Shown: in pieces, positions 39,478-48,025 of the stretch
How positions within the stretch are numbered: position 1 is the first letter of the stretch
Layout: the number at the start of each line of letters is the position of its first letter
Source: Cryobacterium breve
GTDB lineage: Bacteria; Actinomycetota; Actinomycetes; Actinomycetales; Microbacteriaceae
DNA: 64,000 nucleotides
Direction of reading: 5' to 3'
Assembly (NCBI RefSeq): GCF_027594785.1
Contig: NZ_CP075584.1
Coordinates: 1,736,001-1,800,000 of the forward strand
Translations under genes and position numbers: made by a program
Notes under the pieces: generated by a model
Database searches by the model: none
Seen by the model: only the letters and a program-made list of their open reading frames with translations
What the model was told of the DNA's origin: nothing

Positions 39478-40857
39478 TCAGCGTACTGGGCGTGCGAGGC
39501 GTCGGCGTTCGGGGCCGTGTTCCGCGTCGAACTCGAGGGTTACGAGCGGACGACGGCCGGACGCCCGGCTCGTGGAGACGCGTACCCGCCCGAACACCAC
39601 GTGCAGGACGCCGAGGTACGGCCGCAGCAGGGCGCGCACGGCCCGGGCGGGGAGGTCGATGCCAACCTGGATCGTGACCTGGTCGAGGCGGGGGGCGGAT
39701 GCCGGGGCCCCGGCACCCGGGGCGGTCTCGCGCCGGGGCCCGCGGTCGGGGATCGTGCGGAGCGGGGAGGTGCTCAGCGGGATCTCGGACGTCGTGGTGA
39801 GCGGGGATCTGGTCAGGGCGGGCCGCGGGGACCCGGTGCCCCGGAACTCGTCGCCCGCGGTGACCTGCACGACGAGGCTGCAGGGGTCGAAGCCTTTCGC
39901 CGCGCAGAGCGCGCCGAGCAGCGCTGCGGTCGCGGCGCGCTGGTCGGTGTGGAATGCGGCGGCGCGGCGGTCGGGATCGGCGACGACGAGCAGCGGGGTG
40001 ATGCCGCGGGCCAGGAGTGCCGCGCGCTCCCTGGCTACGGCCGCGTCGAGCCAGGTCTTGTCGAGCTCGCGGAGGAGCGCCTTGCGCACGTCGGCGGCGA
40101 GCGCACCCGCGCGAACGATGTCGGCCTTCGTGATCTCGCCGTGGTCGAGCACCTCGGTGAGGAGGGGGAGCACACCGGCGGCGAGCTCGGTGCGCTGCTG
40201 CTCGACGACGGCCCTGACCACACGTGCCCGGGTCTCCTCGGTGCGCTCGATGATCGCGCGGCGGGCATCCGTCTGCCAGGCCAGGAGGGAGCCGACGAGC
40301 CGACGGGAGTAAGCGGCCCCGGCGAGCGCGGGAGCGAGGACCTGGGTGACCGCGACGGTGACGAACACCACGGGAGGCACGTCGATGGAGTGGAAAGGGG
40401 CCTGCACCCAGGTGACCGCGGCGACGATGACGGCGAGGACCCCGGCGGATGCCGCGATCTGTCGCCACGGCCGGTACGGGGCGAGGCCCAGCAGGAGCAG
40501 GCCGATCGCCACGGGGCCGAAATCGTCCTGGATCAGGGCGTTGTGGTTCCAGCGCGAGGCCTGTTCGAGCAGGTATGCAACGAGGGCGAGCGCGGCGATC
40601 GCAGAGTGCGCGCCGCCCCCGAAGGGCGCATTCCTCGGGCGGGAGGCGAAGACGAGCAGGATCGCGGCGAGGGTGACGGCCACGATCGCGAGGGAGCCCA
40701 GGGGCGCGTTCCCGGCCTGCACGGCCTGATCCGCCTGGGTAACCGTGGTCACCACCGCGGACACTGTGACGATCACGGCGATCGCCGGCGCGAGCGGCCA
40801 TGCGGCGAGGGCTCCGAGCGGGTCGAGTTGCTGCTGGGTCAGGGAACTGCGGCTCAC
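39478..40857 (-). CDS. Membrane protein resembling the C-terminal half of the neighbouring sensor kinase
   Basis: A 459-residue protein with about six membrane helices (residues 20-190), a helical stretch AIIERTEETRARVVRAVVEQ and an alpha/beta-like C-terminal region. It has no His box or ATP-binding motifs. Its order and pattern (helical LRELDKTWLDAAVARERAAL, then ARGITPLLVVADPDRR) parallel the last 320 residues of the kinase at 35633-37872 (RARTLFVEPVITAARTARLR, then GVDVTLLDDSGG). The GTG start overlaps the stop of the ATPase-bearing partner upstream as GTGA. Read as a separate copy of the same module; function unknown. Confidence 0.65.
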   Translation of the reverse strand: MSRSSLTQQQLDPLGALAAWPLAPAIAVIVTVSAVVTTVTQADQAVQAGNAPLGSLAIVAVTLAAILLVFASRPRNAPFGGGAHSAIAALALVAYLLEQASRWNHNALIQDDFGPVAIGLLLLGLAPYRPWRQIAASAGVLAVIVAAVTWVQAPFHSIDVPPVVFVTVAVTQVLAPALAGAAYSRRLVGSLLAWQTDARRAIIERTEETRARVVRAVVEQQRTELAAGVLPLLTEVLDHGEITKADIVRAGALAADVRKALLRELDKTWLDAAVARERAALLARGITPLLVVADPDRRAAAFHTDQRAATAALLGALCAAKGFDPCSLVVQVTAGDEFRGTGSPRPALTRSPLTTTSEIPLSTSPLRTIPDRGPRRETAPGAGAPASAPRLDQVTIQVGIDLPARAVRALLRPYLGVLHVVFGRVRVSTSRASGRRPLVTLEFDAEHGPERRRLARPVR

Positions 40858-42134
40858 AGCGGCCAGCCGATCCCGGCGTCGCTCGCGCTGTCGCCGGACG
40901 GATCGGATGCCGGGCCGCTTGCCGCACCGGTGCCGGGCCGTTGGACGGCGTCGCCGGGGGGTGCCGGCACGGTCAGGAGCACGGAGGTGCCCGCGCCAGG
41001 ACGGGTCATGATCGTGACCGAGCCGCCGAGGCGTTCGATCCGGCGGCGGACCGCCTGGCGGAGGCCGAGGCGGTCGGCGCCGGTCTCCGATTCCGTGAAG
41101 CCGCGGCCGGCATCCATCACCATGACGGAGAGATCGTGGTCGGTGGATTCGATGACGACCTCTGCGGAGACGATGCCGGCGTGCAGGATGACGTTGATGA
41201 GGCATTGCTGCACGGCGAGGCCGAGCTCGCGGTCGGCGACCGCGTCGAGACGGCCGAGGGCGGCGCGCTCCCCCGTGACCTCGACGACGAGGCCGCGGTC
41301 GCGGCAGCGTTCGATCGCGGAGTAGACCGCGCTGTCGAGCCAGCCGTCCGGTCCGGAGAGCCGCTCGTCGGAGTCGGTGAGCCAGCTGGTGCCGTGCAGG
41401 GTGTCGACGGTTTCACGGATGCCGGCGGCCAGGTGCGGACCGAGCGGCCCGGGGTGGGCGTGCACGAGCGCGACGAGCTGGTTGAGCGTGGTGTCCTGGC
41501 TGAGGGCGACCGCACGCACGTCGAGTTCGTGCCGCAGCAGCCGGGACTGGTCCTCCTGCAGGGCACGGTGCATGGCGAGCTGGACCGGACGGTGCCTGCG
41601 CCGGCCGAGGCCGCTCACGAGCATCACCCCGACGAGGAAGAGGTACGTCGACACCGTGAATGCGTCGGGGTGGTACGGCACCCCGGTATCGAGGGCGGCG
41701 AGCACGGTCACGGTCTCGGCCAGGATGAAGCCGGCGGTGCCCCAGAGCACACCGACGAGGGCGCCCGTTCCGACGCCGCCGACCATCAGGAGCGCCATCT
41801 TCGGCATCGACACGAGGAAGACGTCCGAGCTGTGGAAGAGCTCGGGCAGCCCGAGCAGGGTCACGCTGACGACGTAGGTGACGACGGCGCCCACGAGAAG
41901 GTAGACAACCGAGAGGAGCGCGGTGCGGTGGCGGGACAGCAGGAAGAGAAGGATCGCCATCACGAGGATGCCGAGCAGGCTCACGCCGATCTGAGCGCTC
42001 GGATGGCTGATCCCGAGCACCGCGAGCGAGACGAGGGAGCCGATCAGGCAGGTGAGGCCGAACCAGTGCGCAGCCTGGGCCAGGGCACGCCCGACCGAGG
42101 TGCCGACCAGATGGTCGGGGAGGCCTAGGGTCAT
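40854..42134 (-). CDS. Membrane sensor-kinase-like protein lacking an obvious phospho-acceptor His
   Basis: The 426 residues have about seven membrane helices (20-180), then a kinase-like region. The ATP-binding domain is clear: AVQQCLINVILHAG (N-box), VMVMDAGRGFTESE, GLRQAVRRRIERLGG and GAGTSVLLTVP. At the place where the relative at 35633-37872 has VHDSVISTLL, this protein has LSQDTTLNQL, with Gln instead of His. It may still act as a regulator or use another His. No response regulator adjoins it; the module-like protein at 39478-40857 follows with a four-base overlap. Confidence 0.75.
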   Translation of the reverse strand: MTLGLPDHLVGTSVGRALAQAAHWFGLTCLIGSLVSLAVLGISHPSAQIGVSLLGILVMAILLFLLSRHRTALLSVVYLLVGAVVTYVVSVTLLGLPELFHSSDVFLVSMPKMALLMVGGVGTGALVGVLWGTAGFILAETVTVLAALDTGVPYHPDAFTVSTYLFLVGVMLVSGLGRRRHRPVQLAMHRALQEDQSRLLRHELDVRAVALSQDTTLNQLVALVHAHPGPLGPHLAAGIRETVDTLHGTSWLTDSDERLSGPDGWLDSAVYSAIERCRDRGLVVEVTGERAALGRLDAVADRELGLAVQQCLINVILHAGIVSAEVVIESTDHDLSVMVMDAGRGFTESETGADRLGLRQAVRRRIERLGGSVTIMTRPGAGTSVLLTVPAPPGDAVQRPGTGAASGPASDPSGDSASDAGIGWPL

Positions 42135-42155
42135 TGCCGCTCCGTTCTCCGTCGA

Positions 42156-43357
42156 TTATCGCATCCGCCGGACTCCTTCTTGCGTGAAGGGTCGCGAATC
42201 GAGGTTCGCGCGAGCGTTGAACGTCGATCTGCGACACCTCAGCGGATGGCGGGGGTTCAGAACAGGGTCGGGTGCAGGCTCAGGAGGGAGCTCGCCGGCG
42301 ATGAGCATCCCGACGCCCGGCGCAGGCAGGCCCGGGAATGCCGGGACGGCGGCGGGCCGGGCGAGCGCACGGGAGCGGACACCGCCGGTGACGGGGTCCT
42401 CGATTCCGTGCTCGAGCCCGTGGGCCCGGATCAGCGGCTTGATCCGAAGGGCGAGCCATTGCCGGTAGCCCTTGGGGGCGTAGGCGTTGCGGCCGTAGAG
42501 CCTCGTGGTAGCGCGGCACGAGGTCGGGGTGGTCCCTCGCGAGCCACTGCATGAACCAGTCGCGCACTCCCGGCCGCAGGTGCAGGGCCGTGTACATCAC
42601 GTCGGAGGCCCCGGCGGCCTTTGCCTGGCGGAGGGCATCGTCGAGGTGGGCGCGGGTGTCGGTGAGGAACGGCAGGATCGGCATCATGAACACGGAGCAG
42701 CGGAGGCCGCGCTCCCTGATCGCGGTCACGGTGGCGAGGCGCGCTGCCGTGGACGGCGTGCCCGGCTCGACCGCAGACTGCAGTTCGTCGTCGTAGATCG
42801 CGATCGAGAGGGCGAGGTCGACGGGCACGAGCGTGCTCGCCTCGACGAGCAGGTCGAGGTCGCGCCGGATCAGGGTGCCCTTGGTCAGGATCGACAGCGG
42901 GGTGCCGGAGTCGGCGAGCGCCGCGATCACGCCCGGCATCAGTCGGTAGCGGCCCTCGGCGCGCTGATACGGATCGGTGTTGGTTCCGAGTGCGACGGCG
43001 CTGCGCTCCCAGGATGGCCTGGTCAGGCTCCTTGCGGAGAACCTCGGCGACGTTGACCTTCACGATGATCTCGTTGTCGAAGTCCTTGCCCGCGTCGAGG
43101 TCGAGGTAGGTGTGCGTGTTGCGAGCAAAACAATATTTGCAGGCATGGGAGCAGCCCCGGTAGGGGTTGATCGTCCAGCCGAACGGCATGGCGCTCTGGC
43201 CGGGCACCCGGTTGAGCGCGGACTTGGCCAGGATCTCGTGGAAGGTGATCCCCGCGAACTCGGGCGTGCGCACGCTCCGCACCAGGTTGTTCAGGCGGGC
43301 AAGGCCGGGAAGCGCTCCCGCCTGTTCCGTCGTGAGTTCCTGCCCGCTCCACCGCAT
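42156..43357 (-). CDS. Radical SAM protein, Rv2578c type (frameshifts)
   Basis: Starting MRWSGQELTTEQAGALPGLA, the protein has the radical SAM cluster motif CSHACKYCFARNTHTYLDLD (CxxxCxxC) and WTINPYRGC, typical of Rv2578c/spore-photoproduct-lyase-like proteins. An extra base near 43028 breaks the frame before VALGTNTDPYQRAEGRYRLM. A second change near 42500 precedes LYGRNAYAPKGYRQWLALRI. The end is uncertain: this frame stops at 42156, while another shift could end it at 42257 as TLF. A perfect SOS box lies just upstream. The substrate is not known; a DNA-damage role is inferred. Confidence 0.8.
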
Positions 43358-43365
43358 ACCCACAT

Positions 43366-43381
43366 TCGAACACACGTTCGA
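43366..43381. promoter_or_regulatory. LexA-type SOS box
   Basis: TCGAACACACGTTCGA is a perfect palindrome matching the actinobacterial/Bacillus-type consensus TCGAAC-N4-GTTCGA. It lies nine bases upstream of the radical SAM start at 43357. On the minus strand TTGCGC, 17 bases, then TCGAAT form a plausible promoter overlapping the box, with transcription starting close to the ATG (leaderless). Confidence 0.8.
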
Positions 43382-43496
43382 TATCTGCGCAAGGGTGGGG
43401 CGGCATCCGCCCTCACCGATTCGACGGAGATTTTGTCTAGAACGGGCCGAAACCGCACGCCCACGTCAAAAAAACTCACAAACTCCGTCGAATTCG

Positions 43497-44969
43497 TCAG
43501 GGGTTGGTGAGGTGCAGGGTCGCCGCGGTCGCGGCGAGGGACGCTGCGGCACGAGCCGGGTCGTCCGACAGGGTCGTGCCGAGGCTCGGGATCAGTTCTC
43601 GGAGGCGAGGCTCCCAGGCGGGGTACTCCTCGGGGAAGCAGCGCTGGAGCAGGTCGACCATGATCGGAGCCGCGGTCGACGCCCCGGGGGACGCGCCGAG
43701 CAGGCCGGCGATGCTGCCGTCGGCCGAGGTGATGACTTCGGTGCCGAATTGCAGCACGCCGCCTTCCTTCGGGTCCTTCGTCATGACCTGCACGCGCTGG
43801 CCCGCGGTGATGAGCTCCCAGTCGGCCATCTTCGCCGTCGGCATGAACTCCTGCAGGGCCTTGAGCTTGGTGGCGCGGGAGGCGAAGACCTCTCCGAAGA
43901 GGTACTTCATCAGGCCGACGTTGTGCCGGGCGACGGCGAGCATCGGGCCGATGTTGTGCCCGCGTACCGAGAAGGGGAGGTCGAACCAGGTGCTCGACTT
44001 GAGGAACTTGGGGGTGAACCCGGCGAAGGGTCCGAAGAGCAGAGAGGCCTCCCCCTCCACGTGGCGGGTGTCGAGGTGCGGGACCGACATCGGCGGCGCG
44101 CCGACGGCGGCCTTGCCGTAGACCTTCGCCTGGTGCTCGGCGACGACCGCAGGATTGGTCGTGCGCAGGAACTGGCCGCTGATCGGGAAGCCGCCGAAGC
44201 CTCGCACCTCGGGGATGCCGCTCTGCTGCAGCAGGGCCAGCGCACCGCCTCCGGCACCCACGAACACGAAGCGCGCCTTGACCGTGCTGGGGTGCCCGCC
44301 GACGAGACGCCGGAGGTTCAGACGCCAGGTGCCGTCGGTCAGCTTCTTCACGCCGGTGACCTGCTGGTTGACGTGGACGCCGACGCCCTTGGTTGCGAGG
44401 TCGTCGAAGAGGTAACGGGTGAGAGCTCCGAAGTCGACGTCGGTGCCCGACTCGATCCGGGTCGCGGCGATGCGCTGGTTCTTCGGCCGGTTCTTCGTGA
44501 GCAGCGGGGCCCAGGTGCCGATGACAGCCGGATCCTCGCTGTATTCCATCCCGTGGAACAGCGGCTGGTCCTTGAGCGCCGCGAACCGTTTGCGCAGGTA
44601 CTCGACGTTGGACTTGCCGTGCACGAACGTCATGTGCGGAGTCGAGTTGATGAACTTCGTCGGCTCGGGCAGGACGCCGTCGATGACCAGGGACGACCAG
44701 AGCTGGCGGCTGATCTGGAACTGCTCGTTGATGCTCACGGCCTTGTCGGCGGTGACGCTGCCGTCCTTCGCCTGGGGCATGTAGTTGAGCTCGCACAGGG
44801 CGGCGTGTCCTGTCCCCGCGTTGTTCCAGGGGTTCGAGCTCTCCTGGGCGACCTCGCCGAGTCGCTCGTAGACCTCAATGCTCCAGTCGGGCTGCACCTG
44901 TTTGATCAAGGTGCCGAGAGTGGCGCTCATGACGCCGCCCCCAATGAGTACGACATCAACCTGCGCCAT
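43497..44969 (-). CDS. mqo: Malate:quinone oxidoreductase
   Basis: Mqo oxidises malate to oxaloacetate at the membrane and feeds electrons to quinone, replacing or assisting NAD-linked malate dehydrogenase. The 490 residues begin MAQVDVVLIGGGVMSATLGT with the FAD-binding glycine motif. They contain VYERLGEVAQESSNPWNNAG and GHAALCELNYMPQ, both hallmarks of the family, and FVFVGAGGGALALLQQSGIP. The ATG at 44969 is chosen at the FAD motif. It is divergent from the GH6 gene, with 169 bases between them. Confidence 0.97.
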   Translation of the reverse strand: MAQVDVVLIGGGVMSATLGTLIKQVQPDWSIEVYERLGEVAQESSNPWNNAGTGHAALCELNYMPQAKDGSVTADKAVSINEQFQISRQLWSSLVIDGVLPEPTKFINSTPHMTFVHGKSNVEYLRKRFAALKDQPLFHGMEYSEDPAVIGTWAPLLTKNRPKNQRIAATRIESGTDVDFGALTRYLFDDLATKGVGVHVNQQVTGVKKLTDGTWRLNLRRLVGGHPSTVKARFVFVGAGGGALALLQQSGIPEVRGFGGFPISGQFLRTTNPAVVAEHQAKVYGKAAVGAPPMSVPHLDTRHVEGEASLLFGPFAGFTPKFLKSSTWFDLPFSVRGHNIGPMLAVARHNVGLMKYLFGEVFASRATKLKALQEFMPTAKMADWELITAGQRVQVMTKDPKEGGVLQFGTEVITSADGSIAGLLGASPGASTAAPIMVDLLQRCFPEEYPAWEPRLRELIPSLGTTLSDDPARAAASLAATAATLHLTNP

Positions 44970-45138
44970 TGGATTCACACGTTCGAGTGTAACGCCGCGC
45001 GCCCGGGCGCCTGACCGCGTCCGCCTGCCGCTGATCACCCCGTTCGGGCAGCGAGGCAGAGCCCTTTAAACGGGCAATGAACTGTCAGACGATACTCCTG
45101 CGTAACATATTTGTCGAACCCCCCTATAGGGTAGGTTC

Positions 45139-46137
45139 GTGCATTCGTCCGGCTCGCGTACAGGTCTCGTCCTCGGCATCATCGCCCTGGCGCTGCCCGT
45201 CCTTGCCCTCGGCGCTTTTGTCAGCCTCTTCGCCCTTCAGGTACCGGGAGGTCAGACCGTGAACCCGCTCGCGACGACGACGTTCTATGTCAACCCGTCG
45301 TCGTCGGCATCACAGGCCGCAGCGGCTGCAGCCGAACGGTCCGGGGCAAGTTCAGCCGAAGCGACCGCCCTGAACCGGCTCGCCGACCAGCCGGCGGCGA
45401 TCTGGCTGACACCGGAAAAGTATCCGCTCGACACGGTCGGTGCCGAGGTCGCGACGATCACCGACGCCGCGGTCAAAAAAGGGAAGACCGCCGTCTTCGT
45501 CGTCTACGGAATCCCCAACCGGGACTGCGGCAACTTCTCCGCAGGCGGGCTCTCGGTACTCGAATACCCCGGCTGGGTTCAGGCGATCGCGACGAGCCTG
45601 ACGCTGCGCGAGGCCGTAGTGATCCTCGAGCCCGACGCGCTCAGCCTCGCCACCCAGTGCAACAACGTCGAAGAGCGAGTGCACGAGGTGCACACCGCCG
45701 TCGACCTCCTCGCGCCGACGCGGGCCACGGTCTATCTCGACGCCGGCCACTCCGAATGGATCGCCCCGTCCGCCATGGCCGGGCTGCTCAACCGCTCCGG
45801 CATCGCATCCGTGCGCGGTTTCGCCACCAACGTCTCGAATTACATGGACTCAGCGGCCGAGCACGCGTACGCACAGCAGCTCTCCAGCCTCACCAACGGC
45901 GCCCACTACGTCATCGACACCTCCCGCAACGGCGCGGGCTCGAACGGGGAGTGGTGCAATCCCCCCGGCCGCGCCCTCGGGGTCCTGCCCTCCGTCGTCA
46001 CGAACCAGGGCGCCCAAGATGCCAACCTCTGGATCAAGCAGCCGGGCGAGAGCGACGGGACCTGCAACGGCGGCCCTACCGCTGGGGACTGGTGGAACGC
46101 CCAGGCACTCGCGCTCACAAGGGCCGCCGGATGGTAG
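45139..46137 (+). CDS. Secreted or membrane-anchored GH6 family beta-glucanase
   Basis: GH6 enzymes are inverting endoglucanases or cellobiohydrolases. The 332 residues start from a GTG with an N-terminal hydrophobic segment (GLVLGIIALALPVLALGAF) that is a signal or anchor. Family motifs follow: VVYGIPNRDCGNFSAGG (catalytic-region Asp), VVILEPDAL, VYLDAGHSEW, DTSRNGAGSNGEWCNPPGRA and LWIKQPGESDG. A GH6 enzyme near a GT2 synthase recalls the Streptomyces cslA-cslZ arrangement. TATAGGGTA just before the start may be the -10 region. Confidence 0.9.
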   Translation: MHSSGSRTGLVLGIIALALPVLALGAFVSLFALQVPGGQTVNPLATTTFYVNPSSSASQAAAAAAERSGASSAEATALNRLADQPAAIWLTPEKYPLDTVGAEVATITDAAVKKGKTAVFVVYGIPNRDCGNFSAGGLSVLEYPGWVQAIATSLTLREAVVILEPDALSLATQCNNVEERVHEVHTAVDLLAPTRATVYLDAGHSEWIAPSAMAGLLNRSGIASVRGFATNVSNYMDSAAEHAYAQQLSSLTNGAHYVIDTSRNGAGSNGEWCNPPGRALGVLPSVVTNQGAQDANLWIKQPGESDGTCNGGPTAGDWWNAQALALTRAAGW

Positions 46138-46223
46138 GCCCCGGTGCCGGCGCACCACACTTCGACAGCACACCGTTCATTGTTCGATTTCGGTCGCAGG
46201 CCGATCCAGCTAGGAGATAGATC

Positions 46224-47479
46224 ATGGAAACAACGGAGAGTGAGCGACGCGTTGCCGTCATCATCGAGGACGACGACGATATCCGTCATCTCCTCGAGGC
46301 CGTTCTGACCCAGGCCGGTTTCGACGCGATTGCGACGAGCAACGGTGTCGACGGCGTGCGCGCGGTGCGAGCGTACGACCCGATCGTTACGACCCTCGAC
46401 GTGAGTATGCCGGGCATGGACGGCCTGGAGACGGCGAAGCGCATTCGCGCCTTCAGCTCGACCTACATCGTGATGCTCACCGCGCGCGACGAGGAAATCG
46501 ACACCCTCCAGGGCCTCGAGGCCGGCGCCGACGACTACATGACCAAACCGTTCCGCCCGCGCGAGCTGCGCGCCCGGATCGACGCGATGATGCGCCGCCC
46601 CCGCCAGGCCCTCGTCTCACCGTCCTCGACCTATGCGGATGCCGCAGCCGCGGACGGCTCCGACGACTCCGGTTCCCAGGCCTACCCGGCCGCTCCAGCC
46701 GAGCATGCGGCCGCAGAGCACTCCGGCGCCGAGTACGCTCAGGCCGCATCCGCGCCAGAGTATGCGCCCGCGCCGCCGGTCGAATACCGGCCCGCTGCCT
46801 CGGCTCCGCAGTACCAGCAACCGCCCGCCGCGCAGCCGACGACGTACCAGCAGGCGGCGCAGCAGGCTCAGGCCCCGCAGTACCAGCAGGCTCCGCCGAC
46901 CCAGTACCAGCAGGCCCCGCCCGCGCAGGCCGTACCGCCGGCGCAGTACCAGCAGGCCCCGCCACCCGGCTACGTCGTCGCGCCGTCGGGTTGGGCACCG
47001 GCCCCGATCGAGTACACGCCTGCGCCCCCGCAGGGCTGGGTGCCCGCACCGAGCCCTGCGGCTCCCCCGGTGGCCCAGCCGCCGGCATCCACCCCTCGAA
47101 CGCGCTGGCACTGATCGAGCCGCAGGCCCCGGTTCCGGATGCAGCGGACTGGATGGAGCACAACGGCCTGCGTCTCAGCCCGGAGATGCGTCTCGCTGTG
47201 CTCGGCACGGCGGAGCTCGACCTCACCCGCACCGAATTCGACCTGCTCGCGGCTCTGCTCGACTCCAAGCGCCGGGTGCGCAGCAAGGCCGACCTCGCGC
47301 TCCTGTTGCGCGGCGAAAGCTACGTGACCGCGTACTACGTGAACGAGGCCGACAAGCGCGCCGTCGAGGCGCACATGGGCAACCTCCGCCGCAAGCTCGG
47401 CGACAGTCTCACGACCCCGCGGTGGCTCGAGACCGTGCGCGGTGTCGGCTACCGCCTGGCGGCTTCCGAAAACGACTGA
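46224..47479 (+). CDS. OmpR-type response regulator with 170-residue Gln/Pro/Tyr-rich linker (one frameshift)
   Basis: The receiver (residues 9-125) has IIEDDDDIRHLL, the phospho-acceptor Asp in TTLDVSMPGMDG, LTARDEE and DYMTKPF. A low-complexity linker of about 170 residues follows, with five YQQ units (QYQQAPP repeated three times) and many Pro/Ala/Tyr. A missing C at 47092-47095 breaks the frame; the other frame continues SNALALIEPQAPVPDAAD. The last 115 residues form a winged helix: LTRTEFDLLAALLDSKRR, YVNEADKRAVEAHMGNLRRK and RGVGYRLA. Corrected length is 418 residues. A long linker of this type is rare in the family. Confidence 0.88.
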
Positions 47480-47503
47480 GGTTCGGCTCTCCGCCGAAGC
47501 TGT

Positions 47504-47532
47504 GCAGGGGCGGGCCTGAGGCCCGTCCCTGC
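47504..47532. terminator. Bidirectional terminator between convergent genes
   Basis: A 13-bp GC-rich stem (GCAGGGGCGGGCC / GGCCCGTCCCTGC, one G-U pair) with a three-base loop lies between the response regulator stop and the Hpt-like gene stop. Symmetry and location suggest it ends both transcripts. Confidence 0.7.
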
Positions 47533-47533
47533 G

Positions 47534-48025
47534 TCAGTGTTGCGCGCGTTGCGCGGGGAATTCCCAGCGGCGCGGCGGCACCGCATGGTCACCGTCATGG
47601 GACTGCTGCCCGTGGTGGGCCTGTTGTTGCGCTTGCTGCTCCGGCCAGGCCTTCTGCGTGCGCTCGGCATCTTCTGCCGTGGTCGCCAGCACGGCGAGTT
47701 CGGCACAGGTCGCTTCCCCGACCTCGATGAGACGCGGAAGGTGCCGCAGGCAGCCGGGCACGTCATTGCGCGCCAGCGCAGTGTGCACGAGGGCAGCGGT
47801 CGCTTCGAGCACGACGGCTCCCACCATCGTGCTCGTCGACCGGATGCTGAGGAGGACGACGTGCGCTTCTTCGAGGTCCGGCCGGGCGAGGGACTCGGCG
47901 AGCCGCTCGGCCCGGCTCGGCCACAGGGCGACGAAGTCGCGCAAGAAACGGTGGCGCAGCGAGGTGTCACCGCCCACCTGGTTGAGCAGCGTCTCGAGCG
48001 CCCCGTCTTCGAGTAGAGCGATCAC
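47534..48025 (-). CDS. Hpt-like domain protein lacking the phospho-acceptor His
   Basis: A 163-residue helical protein starting VIALLEDGALETLLNQVGGD. The body matches a histidine phosphotransfer domain: FLRDFVALWPSRAERLAESL, then EEAHVVLLSIRSTSTMVGAV where active Hpt proteins read AHxLKGS with a following phospho-His. The His position is Leu here. The C-terminal 45 residues are rich in Gln and His (EQQAQQQAHHGQQSHDGDH). The GTG overlaps the glycosyltransferase stop as GTGA, so the two are coupled. It is likely a degenerate relay or partner protein. Confidence 0.7.
   Translation of the reverse strand: MIALLEDGALETLLNQVGGDTSLRHRFLRDFVALWPSRAERLAESLARPDLEEAHVVLLSIRSTSTMVGAVVLEATAALVHTALARNDVPGCLRHLPRLIEVGEATCAELAVLATTAEDAERTQKAWPEQQAQQQAHHGQQSHDGDHAVPPRRWEFPAQRAQH

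Noticed and set aside
42280-42434. A separate small gene at the end of the radical SAM locus
   Set aside because: The sequence reads best as the frameshifted C-terminus of the radical SAM protein; no independent start or ribosome-binding site is evident.
46795-46990. CRISPR-like or other direct-repeat array
   Set aside because: The repeats are short, irregular and translate in frame to the YQQAPP linker of the response regulator.
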